Shown: positions 51,192 to 62,276, counted from the stretch's first letter. The stretch is 64,000 nt of DNA from Tritrichomonas musculus (GCA_039105265.1 JAPFFF010000001.1:9858001-9922000), one strand, 5' to 3'. Program-made: numbers and translations. The notes: a model not told the origin generated them from the letters alone.

Positions 51192-53675
51192 TTATGCTTC
51201 ATCTTCAGAATCATCATCATCAACAGATTCAACTTTAACATTAGCTAGTTTTTCATCAGTTCTTGATTTAATATATGTTTTGTCGCGATAATTATCATAC
51301 ATTGATTTATACAAATTTTTAACTTCAATGTAATTTCCGCCAACTTTCGAATTAATATGTTTATCAATATTTGAACCAAAGTGTTCTCGTAATTGTTTCT
51401 TTTCTTCTTTAGTTACTTTATTTTCTAATATTTCCCGTGCTAATTGTGTAAATCGTTCTTTCTTTGCTTCTGTATATCCAAGTCCAACGTTAATTATCAG
51501 TACAATTGTTAGGGATAATATTTCTCCTAATCGTTCTGATATTTCAGCTTCACCATTTATTTCACCGCCAATTGGGATAATACTTTTCATATTATTATTA
51601 TAATCTTCTTGAATCATAAGACCTAATTCAGAATTTACTGCTTTCGAGTGTACTTTTTTATATTTAACCCATTCATTCCAATTATTACATTCATGTGTTT
51701 TCATTGCTTGCAATTCATATTGTAAAATAAATACAGCGGTACATATTTTTAAATAACTGAATATACCCTTCAATGGTTCCAAAAATTGATAATTTCCCTG
51801 TTGTTCATCATCTCCAAACATATTATAGAGTGCTAATTGCCATATTTTTGAAAAGATTGAACTCCATAATCCTCTTGCATTAAGTTTGGTGCTGACTTTG
51901 GGTTTAGATAAGCCAACCTCCTGATAAGCATTAACTGCTTTAATGAAATCTCCATCATATTTAACATCGATTTTACCAGCATCCCATTGGTCTTGTTCAT
52001 AATTCCATGTTTTAGTAGTACCAGTAAGATTTTTCATCCATACTTCAAATGGTTCTATTTTACCTTTCTTTTTAATGCGTTCGGTTTGCCATAATTTCTT
52101 ATAAGGGTCTGCTTTAACAAGACGGAATCCATTAATTATAACAGGTTTACCACGAGTATCAACAATAACGATGTCCTCTACTTTGTCGCCATTTAAGTCA
52201 CAAATTTGATTACCAAGAGGGTCTAATGTGTCTCTCCTTGCAGGAATTAATCGATATAATGGATATCCATTTTTATCAAATTTCTTCTTACAATAGGCTT
52301 CTGCGCCATCTCTTGTAGCACATTTTGGAGAGAATTTAATACGATAATTACCATTAATAAGAATATCAAATAATTCCCCTCGGAATTTACTAACATCAAT
52401 ACTTTGTTTATTTTCGAAAATGTATAAGTCATTTAAACGTTTTTGTGAAGCTTCAAATGTTTTACCAGCACGTTTACCAGTTGGGACAGACTGCATATAA
52501 TTGCTTTTAAATTCATCAGTATCGATTGGAGATACACCTTCTGGTGCTGCAATATCAACATTAAATAAATCTTCGTAGTTTTCAGAACTAAGTACAGGTT
52601 TTTTAGATGGTGATTTAAATACAGGCTTTGACATTGATTTAGAAATGGAAAAATATTCATTATCAACATTATTATCGTTAACACTTTCATGCTCAGATTC
52701 ACTATTCATGTTATAAAATATTTCTCGGTCACCATTTTCTGTAATATACTTTATTAATTGTTTGAGCTTCTTTTTGTTTTTAGGCTCAGTTGTTTCTTCA
52801 AATATGTTTGTTTCGCGTATTGCATCATGTAATTGTAATACAAGTTTTTTTACTCTGATGTCAGAATCATCTTTGGGATTTATAGCTCGATTATAATAAT
52901 CATAAAGGTTTTCAGTAGTAAACTCGTCGTTTAATAACCCAAATTTCTTAAGTTGATTAGCATCAATTGTAGAAGATTTATTGTAAGCATCTAATAATTG
53001 TTGACCTTCTTGATTAGATTCTGCTATCTTTCTCATTGTTTCAATATTGGTTTTCCTTCTAATATTCTCAAATTGCAATAGGTTATTTATATTATCTGAT
53101 ACCTCATTGTTTTTATGTGAGTCTATATTATTTGTCAATGATTTGACAAGTGATTGAATCTGTGCGGTATCTTTTTTATTGAATACTGAATACTTCTCTG
53201 AGTCATCAGCAATACGATAAAATAATTGTAAAGCATTAATATGATTACTATCAAGTATAACTAAATCATTAAGTGATTCAATATCTTTATTAATTCGATT
53301 TCTGAAATAATGGTCTGCTAAATCGGGCTCCTCCTCCTCTTCAACTTGTGGAATGGAAACAGGTTTTTCTTTATTTTTCAGATAGTTGGTTAAATCAATA
53401 AAGTAATTCGCTTTTGAATCAAGTATTTTAGCTAATTCATTTTTTTGTCTTGAAGTTCCTTTAGGCTTTGCGTTATATTTATCAAGCATATCTTTTAAAT
53501 TTGTTTTTACATCTTTGACATAGTTACGAGGATTCTTAAGATACTCAATAATATTACCAATAATTGTTGTTATTTGTGTTAACTTACTATTTTGGAACAT
53601 GAATACGAGCATATCTTGATAGTCCCTTTTTTTTACTTCGTTTAGTATGAAATCTTCGTTTATGTTTGTTATCAT
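51192..53675 (-). CDS. Polinton part: large unknown protein
   Basis: 827 residues, ATG at 53675. Mostly helical and charged up to ~residue 360. A compact middle (~residues 420-560, with a Cys pair in KFSPKCATRDGAEAYCKKKF) is followed by a region with hydrophobic helices (IFSYLKICTAVFILQYEL; SLTIVLIINVGLGYTEA), which may be membrane-associated. It is divergent from the fibre-like gene. Trichomonad Mavericks carry a large unknown gene of this size. Function not known. Confidence 0.6.
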   Translation of the reverse strand: MITNINEDFILNEVKKRDYQDMLVFMFQNSKLTQITTIIGNIIEYLKNPRNYVKDVKTNLKDMLDKYNAKPKGTSRQKNELAKILDSKANYFIDLTNYLKNKEKPVSIPQVEEEEEPDLADHYFRNRINKDIESLNDLVILDSNHINALQLFYRIADDSEKYSVFNKKDTAQIQSLVKSLTNNIDSHKNNEVSDNINNLLQFENIRRKTNIETMRKIAESNQEGQQLLDAYNKSSTIDANQLKKFGLLNDEFTTENLYDYYNRAINPKDDSDIRVKKLVLQLHDAIRETNIFEETTEPKNKKKLKQLIKYITENGDREIFYNMNSESEHESVNDNNVDNEYFSISKSMSKPVFKSPSKKPVLSSENYEDLFNVDIAAPEGVSPIDTDEFKSNYMQSVPTGKRAGKTFEASQKRLNDLYIFENKQSIDVSKFRGELFDILINGNYRIKFSPKCATRDGAEAYCKKKFDKNGYPLYRLIPARRDTLDPLGNQICDLNGDKVEDIVIVDTRGKPVIINGFRLVKADPYKKLWQTERIKKKGKIEPFEVWMKNLTGTTKTWNYEQDQWDAGKIDVKYDGDFIKAVNAYQEVGLSKPKVSTKLNARGLWSSIFSKIWQLALYNMFGDDEQQGNYQFLEPLKGIFSYLKICTAVFILQYELQAMKTHECNNWNEWVKYKKVHSKAVNSELGLMIQEDYNNNMKSIIPIGGEINGEAEISERLGEILSLTIVLIINVGLGYTEAKKERFTQLAREILENKVTKEEKKQLREHFGSNIDKHINSKVGGNYIEVKNLYKSMYDNYRDKTYIKSRTDEKLANVKVESVDDDDSEDEA

Positions 53676-53689
53676 TTATTATTCCCAAA

Positions 53690-56527
53690 ATGTTCACGAT
53701 AGAACAAGCGGGTACTATAAAAAAAGTAAATACAATTGATGAATTGATAATAGAATATATCAAGAAATATGCTTGTACACATTTGTGTCCGGGAACCAAT
53801 GGTTCCTGCCAATGCAATAACGGAAATAATTTAGGGTCAAGCTTGAATACTGAGGAATTGAAAGAATTATTAAAACCATATGCGAAGCTTACGAATCTTG
53901 ATGAGTATGCAAAGCTTACGAACTTAAGTGAGTACGCTAAAGCGCAGGACTTACAGTCTTACGCAAAAACAACTGATTTATTCGATTATTTGAAAACAGA
54001 GGAATTCAATAAAGAATTATTAAAGTATGCTAGTAGTGAAGAAATTGAAAACGCTGTTAATACATTACGTGATTACGTTGTTAACAATTTTGCATTATCA
54101 ACTGACATACCTGAAATACCTACAGATTTGGTTAATGAATCTGCTTTGACAACTGCTTTGGAACCATATGCGAAGCTTACGAACTTAAGTGAGTACACGA
54201 AGACTCAGGACTTACCAGATATGACATTGTATGCAAAAAAAGAAGACATTCCAGAACCTGTTGATTTGACAAATTATACTTTGACAACAGATATGACCCT
54301 TGCTATTGAGCAAGTGAAAAGCGAAATTCCAGAAATTATTGAGGGGCAAACAACTATTCAATTCAAAATCGTCAATAATACAATTCCTGATTTAGATTAC
54401 AACACATATCATGAACTGATTGAGCAATATGGGTTGGATATTGTATCATCAGACAGTTTCTATACGGCCCATTATGTTCACGCAGACGATTCGTACAATG
54501 ACGATGATGATAATCTACCCTCTCAGATACTGCGTATCGACGGAAGTAGTTCTGGTCTTTGGATACTGTATCAAAGCCATGAATTAATCAATCCAGGAAC
54601 TGGTGATACACCGGAAATATTATCATGTTCAATAACCAAAACTGTCGAACCAACAGACAAAAACGCTTATTCAGCTAGATATGTGTCGAACACTTATGCA
54701 TTGAAGACAGATATACCAGAACCAGTTGATTTGACACCGTATTATACTAGTGCACAAGCTGATGAGAAGTTTGTTGATGAAGATGAATTGGCTTATGAAT
54801 TAGATAAATATGAGACCAAGGATGTGGCTGATGGGAAATATGCTTTGAAAAGTGAAATCCCTGAGGTACCCACAGATTTGGTTAATGAATCTGCATTGAG
54901 TACCGCACTATATGGCACTGAATTGAATATTGCATATCCTGCAAACTTATATGACGGTGCATATATTACCCCTAAGCTACCAAATGCTGGAGTTCATTTG
55001 GTATTTGATGTTAATTGGGGAGATAATCAAGATGATGATATTATGCATATTGATGTAATATTTAAACCAAATGGCTCTACTAACACTTTTGATAGCATGG
55101 ACAGGTATGATAGCAATGGTAAACGCATTGATAGAATAATATGGCGTCATGATGATGGACAAATTGTATATGTATCGTATATTGCAGCACATAGGAATAA
55201 TAATCCAATAGCATACAATTTCATTAGAGCTCAAATCGAATCACCATTTATCAAAGACTCGAATGTTGTTGATGAAAGTCCAGAACGATTCACAATTCAA
55301 TGTATACAGAATGATAGTGGTTGTGCAATCCCAGATGAATATATAAGAAGAGTATTAACAACTAAAAATATAATCGTAAAATTCAAACGAAATGCCGAAG
55401 ATGCGACATATGAAGAAGCTGAATACGAATATTCTGGACGAAAGAGTGCAAATCTCATATACAAATCAACCAGCGGAGAGTCAAGTGAATTGATAGATAT
55501 TCGTGTAGCTACACGTATTGTTTCATTGAGAGCTGAGGATGATACACTAACCAATATTTATGATGCAACTATCACATTAATCAGCAACCAACCTGTGAAT
55601 GATGATATGATTACTTCGGTGAAATATGTGAATGATAACTTTGCACTGAAGTCAAACGTCATAACAGAAGAACAACTAATAAAAAAATGTGCTATTGATT
55701 GCGGACCGATTACAGAGGGCGGTGAAATATCAATTCATTATCTAAAACTTGAAGATAAGGTAATTAAACTGGAATACATAGTAGGTGATTATGCGCTATG
55801 TTTGGAAATAAGAATATTATTCTATGATACAACTGGAAATCCTCATAACATTGTTCTTGTATTACATCAAAGAACTGTGTATTTCGACAATTTCAAATTC
55901 CCATTCTATTATGAAGACACTGTTGATATAACATCAGGAAGACCCCTGACATATAATTTCCCAATAGGCGGATATTCTTGGACAACTACTCAGGAATTAT
56001 TAGATGCTAAACAAATATATTCAAGATGCATCATGTCCCGAGGTTATTTAGCAAAATATAAGGCTGCTATTTACGGTGCACAATCAAACACAACAATCAC
56101 ACATTACTCGCCGATTGAATCATCAATGAACTCTGTTAGTGATTTCGTTGTTGGTTCTCCTGTGTATATGACAGGTAAGGTTTACAAACATGTTGGTGAT
56201 GAATGGAAACCATCAACAGCAGATGATACAACTGATTGTATTTGTAGTGTCAAAACATCAGGAACATGGAAGGAGTATGTCGGTATATGTGTGAGAATCG
56301 ATGACAAAAATAAATGTATCACATTTAGTTCACATGGTGATTATCTTTTGAAAGTTAATGATTCTTCATGTTATTCAATCGGGGATGAAGTGTTTATAGA
56401 TAATGAAGACAATAAGTTGAAAGTTCTTTCAGGAGAGACAGCAATAACATCAAAAATAAAACGCATGACTGTCGGAATCATAACTGCAATAATAGATAAT
56501 AAAACACTTGCATGCTTTAAGGCATAA
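53690..56527 (+). CDS. Polinton part: fibre-like protein with phage-tail-type repeats
   Basis: About 945 residues from the ATG at 53690. The N-terminal ~250 residues hold repeats such as LTNLSEYAK, AQDLQSYAK, TTDLFDYLK and PTDLVNESALTTAL, the style of trimeric tail-fibre shafts (Y-A-K-x-x-D-L). Similar linkers (KSEIPEVPTDLVNESALSTAL) recur between strand-rich globular blocks. The C-terminal ~130 residues (SPVYMTGKVYKHVGDEW, YVGICVRIDDKNKC) look like a compact beta tip. Likely a trimeric surface fibre. This is inference from repeat style. Confidence 0.65.
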   Translation: MFTIEQAGTIKKVNTIDELIIEYIKKYACTHLCPGTNGSCQCNNGNNLGSSLNTEELKELLKPYAKLTNLDEYAKLTNLSEYAKAQDLQSYAKTTDLFDYLKTEEFNKELLKYASSEEIENAVNTLRDYVVNNFALSTDIPEIPTDLVNESALTTALEPYAKLTNLSEYTKTQDLPDMTLYAKKEDIPEPVDLTNYTLTTDMTLAIEQVKSEIPEIIEGQTTIQFKIVNNTIPDLDYNTYHELIEQYGLDIVSSDSFYTAHYVHADDSYNDDDDNLPSQILRIDGSSSGLWILYQSHELINPGTGDTPEILSCSITKTVEPTDKNAYSARYVSNTYALKTDIPEPVDLTPYYTSAQADEKFVDEDELAYELDKYETKDVADGKYALKSEIPEVPTDLVNESALSTALYGTELNIAYPANLYDGAYITPKLPNAGVHLVFDVNWGDNQDDDIMHIDVIFKPNGSTNTFDSMDRYDSNGKRIDRIIWRHDDGQIVYVSYIAAHRNNNPIAYNFIRAQIESPFIKDSNVVDESPERFTIQCIQNDSGCAIPDEYIRRVLTTKNIIVKFKRNAEDATYEEAEYEYSGRKSANLIYKSTSGESSELIDIRVATRIVSLRAEDDTLTNIYDATITLISNQPVNDDMITSVKYVNDNFALKSNVITEEQLIKKCAIDCGPITEGGEISIHYLKLEDKVIKLEYIVGDYALCLEIRILFYDTTGNPHNIVLVLHQRTVYFDNFKFPFYYEDTVDITSGRPLTYNFPIGGYSWTTTQELLDAKQIYSRCIMSRGYLAKYKAAIYGAQSNTTITHYSPIESSMNSVSDFVVGSPVYMTGKVYKHVGDEWKPSTADDTTDCICSVKTSGTWKEYVGICVRIDDKNKCITFSSHGDYLLKVNDSSCYSIGDEVFIDNEDNKLKVLSGETAITSKIKRMTVGIITAIIDNKTLACFKA

Positions 56528-56552
56528 ATAGTATAAAAAAAATTTTTTTAGC

Positions 56553-56963
56553 TTAATTGTTGGATGAGATTATTTGAATCAGCTTTCCCGTCATGTATAA
56601 CGATAAATTGATATTTAATTGTTCACGAATTAGATTCTGAAGGAATTGAATTCGATTAGACCTTGGTTGGTTCATAATTGTTTCTTTATGGTCAGAAGCA
56701 AATTGAAGAACTTGGTCTCTCTGTTCATCATTTAAAAACTTCGATTTGTTTAATGGAAATGAGCGATTTGTTCTTCTTCGTATAGGATTTAATTCATTTG
56801 ATTGTTCAGTTGATTCAGTTGATTCAGTTGATGGTTCGACACTTTGTGCCTCAGATTCAGTTGGTTGTTCAATTTGTGTTTCATTTGATATATTATTTAA
56901 TTGTTCGAATTCGGTTTTCAAAATAAGTAATTCAGAAATGATATGGTCGATGCGTTGTTGCAT
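56553..56963 (-). CDS. Polinton part: small unknown protein
   Basis: 136 residues: an N-terminal leucine-rich helix, an acidic Ser/Thr/Glu repeat (ESTESTEQ region, 15-bp-like repeats), and a basic helical C-terminus (RRRTNRSFPLNKSKFL). It is the last gene before the right terminus. Unrecognised. Confidence 0.55.
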   Translation of the reverse strand: MQQRIDHIISELLILKTEFEQLNNISNETQIEQPTESEAQSVEPSTESTESTEQSNELNPIRRRTNRSFPLNKSKFLNDEQRDQVLQFASDHKETIMNQPRSNRIQFLQNLIREQLNINLSLYMTGKLIQIISSNN

Positions 56964-57024
56964 TTTAAAATAAGAAAAAAAACAAATTCTTAATTTAAAA
57001 TTTATTTTTATATCTATTGACCAC

Positions 57025-57254
57025 CCCTAACAAATTTCAAACTTGTTCTGGGAGCTTGGTTTACCAAGTAAGTTTCCAACGAATTTCAAACTTGTTCTGG
57101 GAGCTTGGTTCCTGAGGCAGGTCTCTAACGTGTTTATGAAAAGTTTGGTGTTGAATTGTCAATTTTTCTGGGAGCTTGGTTCCTGGTATTGGGAGACAAG
57201 GAAATTCTTATCAGTAGTTATTCGAGGTACCAGGGCGCACAATATATTACTACT
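57025..57254. repeat. right terminal inverted repeat of the Polinton
   Basis: Inverted copy of 33191-33420, about one difference noted. It contains the same three TTCTGGGAGCTTGGT blocks. Followed by the duplicated ATTGTA (57255-57260). Confidence 0.95.
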
Positions 57255-58510
57255 ATTGTATGCTCTTAAATTTTCAATTAATACTTTTCTCCTATTAAGA
57301 ATTGTTTCATCGGCAAACCCGTCCTTCATAATGACTACATGAATAGGAAATGAATGCATACCAATATCAAGAGGTTCTAAATAAAATGTGAATATACTCG
57401 AATATTCACATTTTTCATCGATTGTATTCTTTAAAAAATTAAATTTTTTTATTATTTTGCATCCACTAATGGGAGTAAAAACAGCGGCGTCAACGGCAAT
57501 GTTGCAATCAACTAATTCTTTAAATTTAATATTTTGGAGCCTAAGTAATTGCTCAACTTTATTTGAGTCGAATATAGAGCAATTTATGCATTTTGTATAA
57601 GGTTTATTGAATTTTTCAATTGTTTTCTCACAAGGAAGCGATAATATTTTCCTTGCTAAATAATAAGAAAATTTTGAGCATTTTTTTGGCTTCATTTGAA
57701 TATCTATTTCCCTTAAAAATTTTTTTAGACGTGTTATTTCATTTAAAATTTGTTCTAGTTTATTTTTGTGTATTATTTATACGGAATATTCTTCGTAAAA
57801 TCCCTCTTCCTCTTCTTCTTCCTCTTCCATATCTGAATATTCACTGTCATCTGAATTTTCATCACAACTTTCCTCCTCTAATGTAAAATCAGATACTTCT
57901 TCTTCCTCTTCATTAATTTCGTCTTCTTTTGCATGAATTTTACCATAAAAACAAGCAACACTCATCCATTTTGAAGGTGGCTTGTTGGCAAATGCTTTAT
58001 ATTTGTCTGTTGCAAAATCAGATGAAATAAAATCTATAATTGCATTAAAACCATTTTCATCAAGCAAGTGACGGTATCTTAACATTTCTATAAAGCTAGC
58101 AATTGAAACAAAATTCAGAGAATTGTTAAACTTTTTCAATAAAAATAAAGAAAAAAGTAAAGAATTACAGAAAGAATCATCATCTACAAACATTGCTAAT
58201 AAATTCATTACTAGATTAAAACGAAAAGGTATGAAGTTCACAATATGAAAAGCTGAATATAAAAAAAATGAGGAAATTTAGAAAAATGAATTCTCGTTTG
58301 TTGAGCCAAATAGTTAAATGAGCATTTGAAATTAACTATGCTGCTCACACAGTTTTGCATTCCTTCCGTAATTTGGAAAAAATGATAATTAATATCAGAA
58401 TATATGATTTTATTTTTTGAAAAAAAATTCTTTATTTCCACCGATGTTACATCTGGTAGTTTGATTTCATAACTATCTGGTTGTATATTTTTGGTTTCTT
58501 CTTTCCACAT
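57255..58510 (-). pseudogene. 5' part of the decayed DDE-transposase-like gene interrupted by the Polinton
   Basis: Starts at the ATG at 58510 (MWKEETKN). An N-terminal helical region of ~90 residues loses frame at a T8 run (about 58254-58262). The next frame (58241 to 57777) has a Leu/Phe-rich domain and a long acidic tract ending in poly-Glu (57780-57900). After an in-frame stop it continues with a leucine-zipper-like stretch (KLEQILNEITRLKKFL) and the next open piece (57695 to 57261). The last codons before the insertion (ENLRAYN) continue in frame with IKCIFKSTDG on the far side at 33184. Decay (one stop, at least one frameshift) is separate from the Polinton insertion. Family: DDE-like, see the other half. 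Confidence 0.6.
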
Positions 58511-58938
58511 TCACTAAAAATATCTATAATAAAAATGGCCAAAGACCGGCTAGAGCAAGTCAGTTTTAAATCAATAAAATTTCAATTATTTTTATCAAAT
58601 AACAACCATCCTGAAAATAAACATATGTATTAATTAAATAATACGCCTATATATTATAATATGGAGAAAAAAACATATTCAAAAAATCAAATAAATTTTC
58701 ATTTGTTTGGAGATTTGATAAATGGAAAAGATTACAATAAAAAAAAAATAACTTGGCGCTAAAATATTATTACAAAGTAAGTAAACTAATTACTCTCAAA
58801 AAAATCAAATTATAATTACTAAAATTCAATACCAATTATATTTCTATCTAGATCATAATACTTATTTTATTGGTTTAATATGTATAAACTGAAGAAATTA
58901 AAGCCAAATAAAGAAAAGAGCCATTAATATTTATTTGA
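58511..58938. other. AT-rich spacer
   Basis: Upstream region of the decayed gene. No ORF, no recognised motif beyond AT-rich tracts. Confidence 0.4.
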
Positions 58939-60365
58939 AAGGTATGGAAACTTCTATCCACTCGAAAGATCATTTTTTTTTCCAAATATAATTTTTAAAT
59001 GACAGTATTAATGATAAATATAATATAAAAAGGACATATTTTTCAAGAGGAATTTAAGATAAAAATAAATTATTTTTTTTGAAAAAAATTGAATCCTAAT
59101 CTGGTTATCTTAATTCAAAAAACAATTTTTTTTTTTATATAATTATATTATTTTTAAATATAATCATATAAGTAATTTATATTTCATGAGGAAGAACTCG
59201 AAATTTATCATTTTTTATATTCATATCACAAGTGATATGAATTATTTTAACCTAAAAGGCGAATTTCAAAATTTTGAAAATTATGAGTTTATACAGGAAA
59301 TTGTTTTCTAATTTTCTTCATATTGATATTAAAAAATCTATTCCCAATTCGTTCAAATCACTTTTTCCATTTTTATTGTTGACTATACATCATGGATAAG
59401 CAAACCAAGCAAAGATTATTCATTTTTAATATTTTTTCCTAAAACTCAAGCAAATTCGCCAAATTTACTAAATAAAAGCGATTTACAAAATAACTATCGT
59501 ACAAATTCCAGCACATAGTTGGCAGATGAAAAAACTATCGATAATTTATTTGTTTATAAGGAAAAAAAAATATAATGGAATTAATAAAAGAATTATTTTG
59601 TAAAACAATCTTATTTAGTGAGTTTTTTTGAATTTGTTTGAGCTTTAGGAAAAGACATTCTAAAATAATTATCTTTGCATGGTTTACTTTTCCACGTTGC
59701 GCCGGGATATACCTAAGAATTGTGTTGTAAACTACTCTTATTTAGTTATTTTGCTGAGTTTATTTGTGTCTTTGATGGAAATACTATAAAAAAATAAATT
59801 AACCTTTTTGGTCAAAAAATTTTCATCTTTATTGGTCAATAATAAAGTTCATATCATCAATGATATGAACTATACAAAAAATTGATAACATCATATAAGA
59901 TCTCCAAATCCACTCGAAAAACATAGCCTTTTTTTTATTTTATTTTCTAATAAATAAAAAAATGAAGAACATATAAACAAACTAAAAACTTTTGTCGACT
60001 CGTTCATCTTAAAATTGATTTTTTCTTAAAAAAACATTTTTTTCTCATTATGCATTTTATGAGATTTGAATTAAGCACTTTCATGCTATTTTTAAATATG
60101 TTAATAATATGATAAAACAATATTAGACATGTATTAAACTTTGATGAGGTTTTTTCCTTTGATCAAAAATTGCAAATTATTGAATTTCATTTTTTTCTTG
60201 TTTTTCGGTAATAAAATTAAAACTATTTTTTTTTTTTTTGATTTTATATTTATGCTACAAATATTATATACATGACGATGGACATATTTTTAATAAAAAA
60301 TGATCAATATTCGAGCTTTTTTTGCATAAAATAAAATTGAATTGAAAAAGAGTTTCCATACCTTT
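58939..60365. mobile_element. putative non-autonomous MULE-like element (~1.43 kb)
   Basis: AAGGTATGGAAACT at 58939 recurs inverted ending near 60364. It is bordered by TTTATTTGA at 58930-58938 and 60366-60374, a 9-bp direct repeat, with a one-base ambiguity at the right end. The interior is AT-rich and non-coding. It contains two fold-backs around TTCATATCA..TGATATGAA (59219-59245 and 59849-59873). The termini are short, so confidence is moderate. Confidence 0.5.
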
Positions 60366-60488
60366 TTTATTTGATATAGATTCTCCATTTATTTCAATAA
60401 TATATAAAATGCGATTATTACGTCTATATAGTCATGAAAATATTTCGTTTTCAAACAAATATTTATTATATATATATATATATAAAAC

Positions 60489-60522
<34 letters not shown>

Positions 60523-60657
60523 ATGCATGTAATTTTTTGGAATGAAATGACCAATCTTGAAATATTATCTAATTAATATTCGATATTTTTTATGTTTAAG
60601 TATAAATAAAAGTATTTTTTTATAAAATAACTCAAATTATTGATTTGAAATATTAAA
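60366..60657. other. AT-rich spacer with (TA)n and a T30 run
   Basis: Contains TATATATA (about 60468-60484) followed by about 30 T (60490-60521). Nothing coding. Confidence 0.5.
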
Positions 60658-62276
60658 CTGTTTTCAATCTGACAGGAACACAACTTTTTGTGTTATATAT
60701 CAACTTTTTGAAAAGAAAGCAAAAATTTTAAAAATTGAATAATTTAAGATCCAAAAGCAAATATATACATTTAGATCCAATGACCCAAATTCATCGTCAA
60801 AAAAGGATGAACCAGCAATTTTATTAGTCCAAAGATCCAATAAATCTCGAATGTTGTTTCCAAGCTAATCATAAAGTTTATTTTCAAATTAGCATCTCAG
60901 GAATTTGCAAAATATGCATACCAAATAAAATATTCTTGTTATTATTAGCAATATTTATGCAACGCGCGATATCAAAATTCTTATTATAACCTAATGATAT
61001 GCATTTTTTCCAAAAAAGAATGTAATCAAAAAAAGTGGTGCACAAAAAAAAGATACGAGAACTTTCATAAATATTTTTTATTCGTTCTACTATCAATTAT
61101 CATATACATTAATAATGTTAATATATCTTCACAAAAAAAGTTTTAAATTTAGTTATTTACACATAATAGATATTTTGTAGCATATGTGTATTGAAAACTG
61201 ATGAAAAAAATCTCATATTGGGTGTTACAAGTTATCGTGGATTTTTTGTGAATAATAGATAATATTCAAAACAAATAATAAAAATAATTTATTTATGGTA
61301 ATATTTAACATCCCATTTTGGAAACACATGTTATCGTTCATTTCACTTTTTTATATAACATTTTTTATTTTTATGCATGAAATTCCCGTTAAAACTGCAT
61401 TTTTACTTTTTTCGATATTGTTATTTCTTTTTCTTTTTATATATTGCAAGAGATCTCATACCAAACATCAATATATTTTGATTTGATACCTGTGCTGATC
61501 TTATGTATTGTTTTCTGAGTGATTTTTCTTTCAAAAATTGAATTTTTCTTGCCTGAAAAAAGGCAAAAATGCGGAAACAATTTTGATTTATTAATAACTA
61601 TTTGTATTTATTTGTTCATTTTATAAAATATTATTATTTTATTTTATACATTAGATGAATAATATATTTATATGAACAAAAGCATTCTTTATTAATCAAG
61701 TATTGAGAGAGAACCTCTTTTTTTGTGAAGAGCATATTTTATTGCTTTTTATCATTTTTATCCTTTGTGACTTCCAACCATCATGATAATTAAAATTAAT
61801 AGAATGTTATTATAAAATACACAACAAGAACAAATTGATGATCTATATAATTGTTGTTTTTAATTGGTTTAGATCTCATTTTATTAATTTGAAGGTGGTC
61901 TTTATTACGTTTATTTTTTAAAAATAAACGTATATTCTTTTTTACTCAAACGATATGAAACAACCGTCCATCATTTAACTAAATTTGATTATAAAATGAA
62001 AAGATATTTCAATATATCATATGCTTTTACCAATTAAATCTATTTATTTTTAATAACGATCAAAAATCCACGATAACTTGTAACACCCTATAAATTTGAT
62101 AATTCTATCAATAAAATTAAAATTTTTTTAAAAACTCGTTTTTTTCGATCTGACAGGAACAAAATGAATACTTTACAACATATGTAAAAACATTTATGAA
62201 TAGAATTATTTTGTAAATAACGTGTTTTTTATTCAATTCCATTCAGTTTTTGTTCCCGTCAGATTGGAAACAGTTT
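60658..62276. mobile_element. inverted-repeat element carrying a nested element
   Basis: AAACTGTTTTCAATCTGACA at 60658 matches, inverted, the end near 62276 (GTCAGATTGGAAACAGTTT). A third copy of TCTGACAGGAACA lies at about 62149, so the right end may itself be a ~120-bp fold-back (62148-62268). No reliable target duplication. Short ORFs inside are not convincing. Confidence 0.45.
61218..62091. mobile_element. nested element with ~27-bp inverted termini
   Basis: GGGTGTTACAAGTTATCGTG at 61218 recurs inverted to about 62091 (27 bp near-exact, through GGATTTTT). The interior (~870 bp) is AT-rich. A 63-residue hydrophobic frame at 61295-61486 has no recognisable features and is probably chance. 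Confidence 0.6.

Larger units (their letters stand above)
33191..57254. mobile_element. Polinton/Maverick element (24.06 kb), looks whole or nearly so
   Basis: The element starts AGTAGTAATATATTGTGCGC and ends with the reverse complement. Terminal inverted repeats are 230 bp each (33191-33420, 57025-57254) and a perfect 6-bp duplication flanks it. Parts in order: a gene with a giant-virus-like repeat, a charged ORF, protein-primed DNA polymerase B, KilA-N, HNH, an unknown, packaging ATPase (minus), a block of small minus-strand genes including a protein-VI-like one, major capsid protein, integrase, a minor-capsid candidate, two large unknowns, a fibre-like protein and a small unknown. I did not recognise the Ulp1-like maturation protease. 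The near-identical arms suggest a recent insertion. It looks whole or close to it, with at most about one break. The host is a decayed transposase-like gene. Confidence 0.95.

Noticed and set aside
33191-57254. Free-living virus or virophage genome misassembled into the host
   Set aside because: Perfect 6-bp duplication, inverted termini and an interrupted gene reading across the site show chromosomal integration.
60490-60521. T30 run as a retrotransposon poly-A tail
   Set aside because: No reverse-transcriptase sequence or flanking duplication; simple homopolymer next to a (TA)n tract.
61295-61486. Hydrophobic 63-residue ORF as a membrane protein gene
   Set aside because: Lies in a non-coding fold-back element and its hydrophobicity follows from T-rich sequence.
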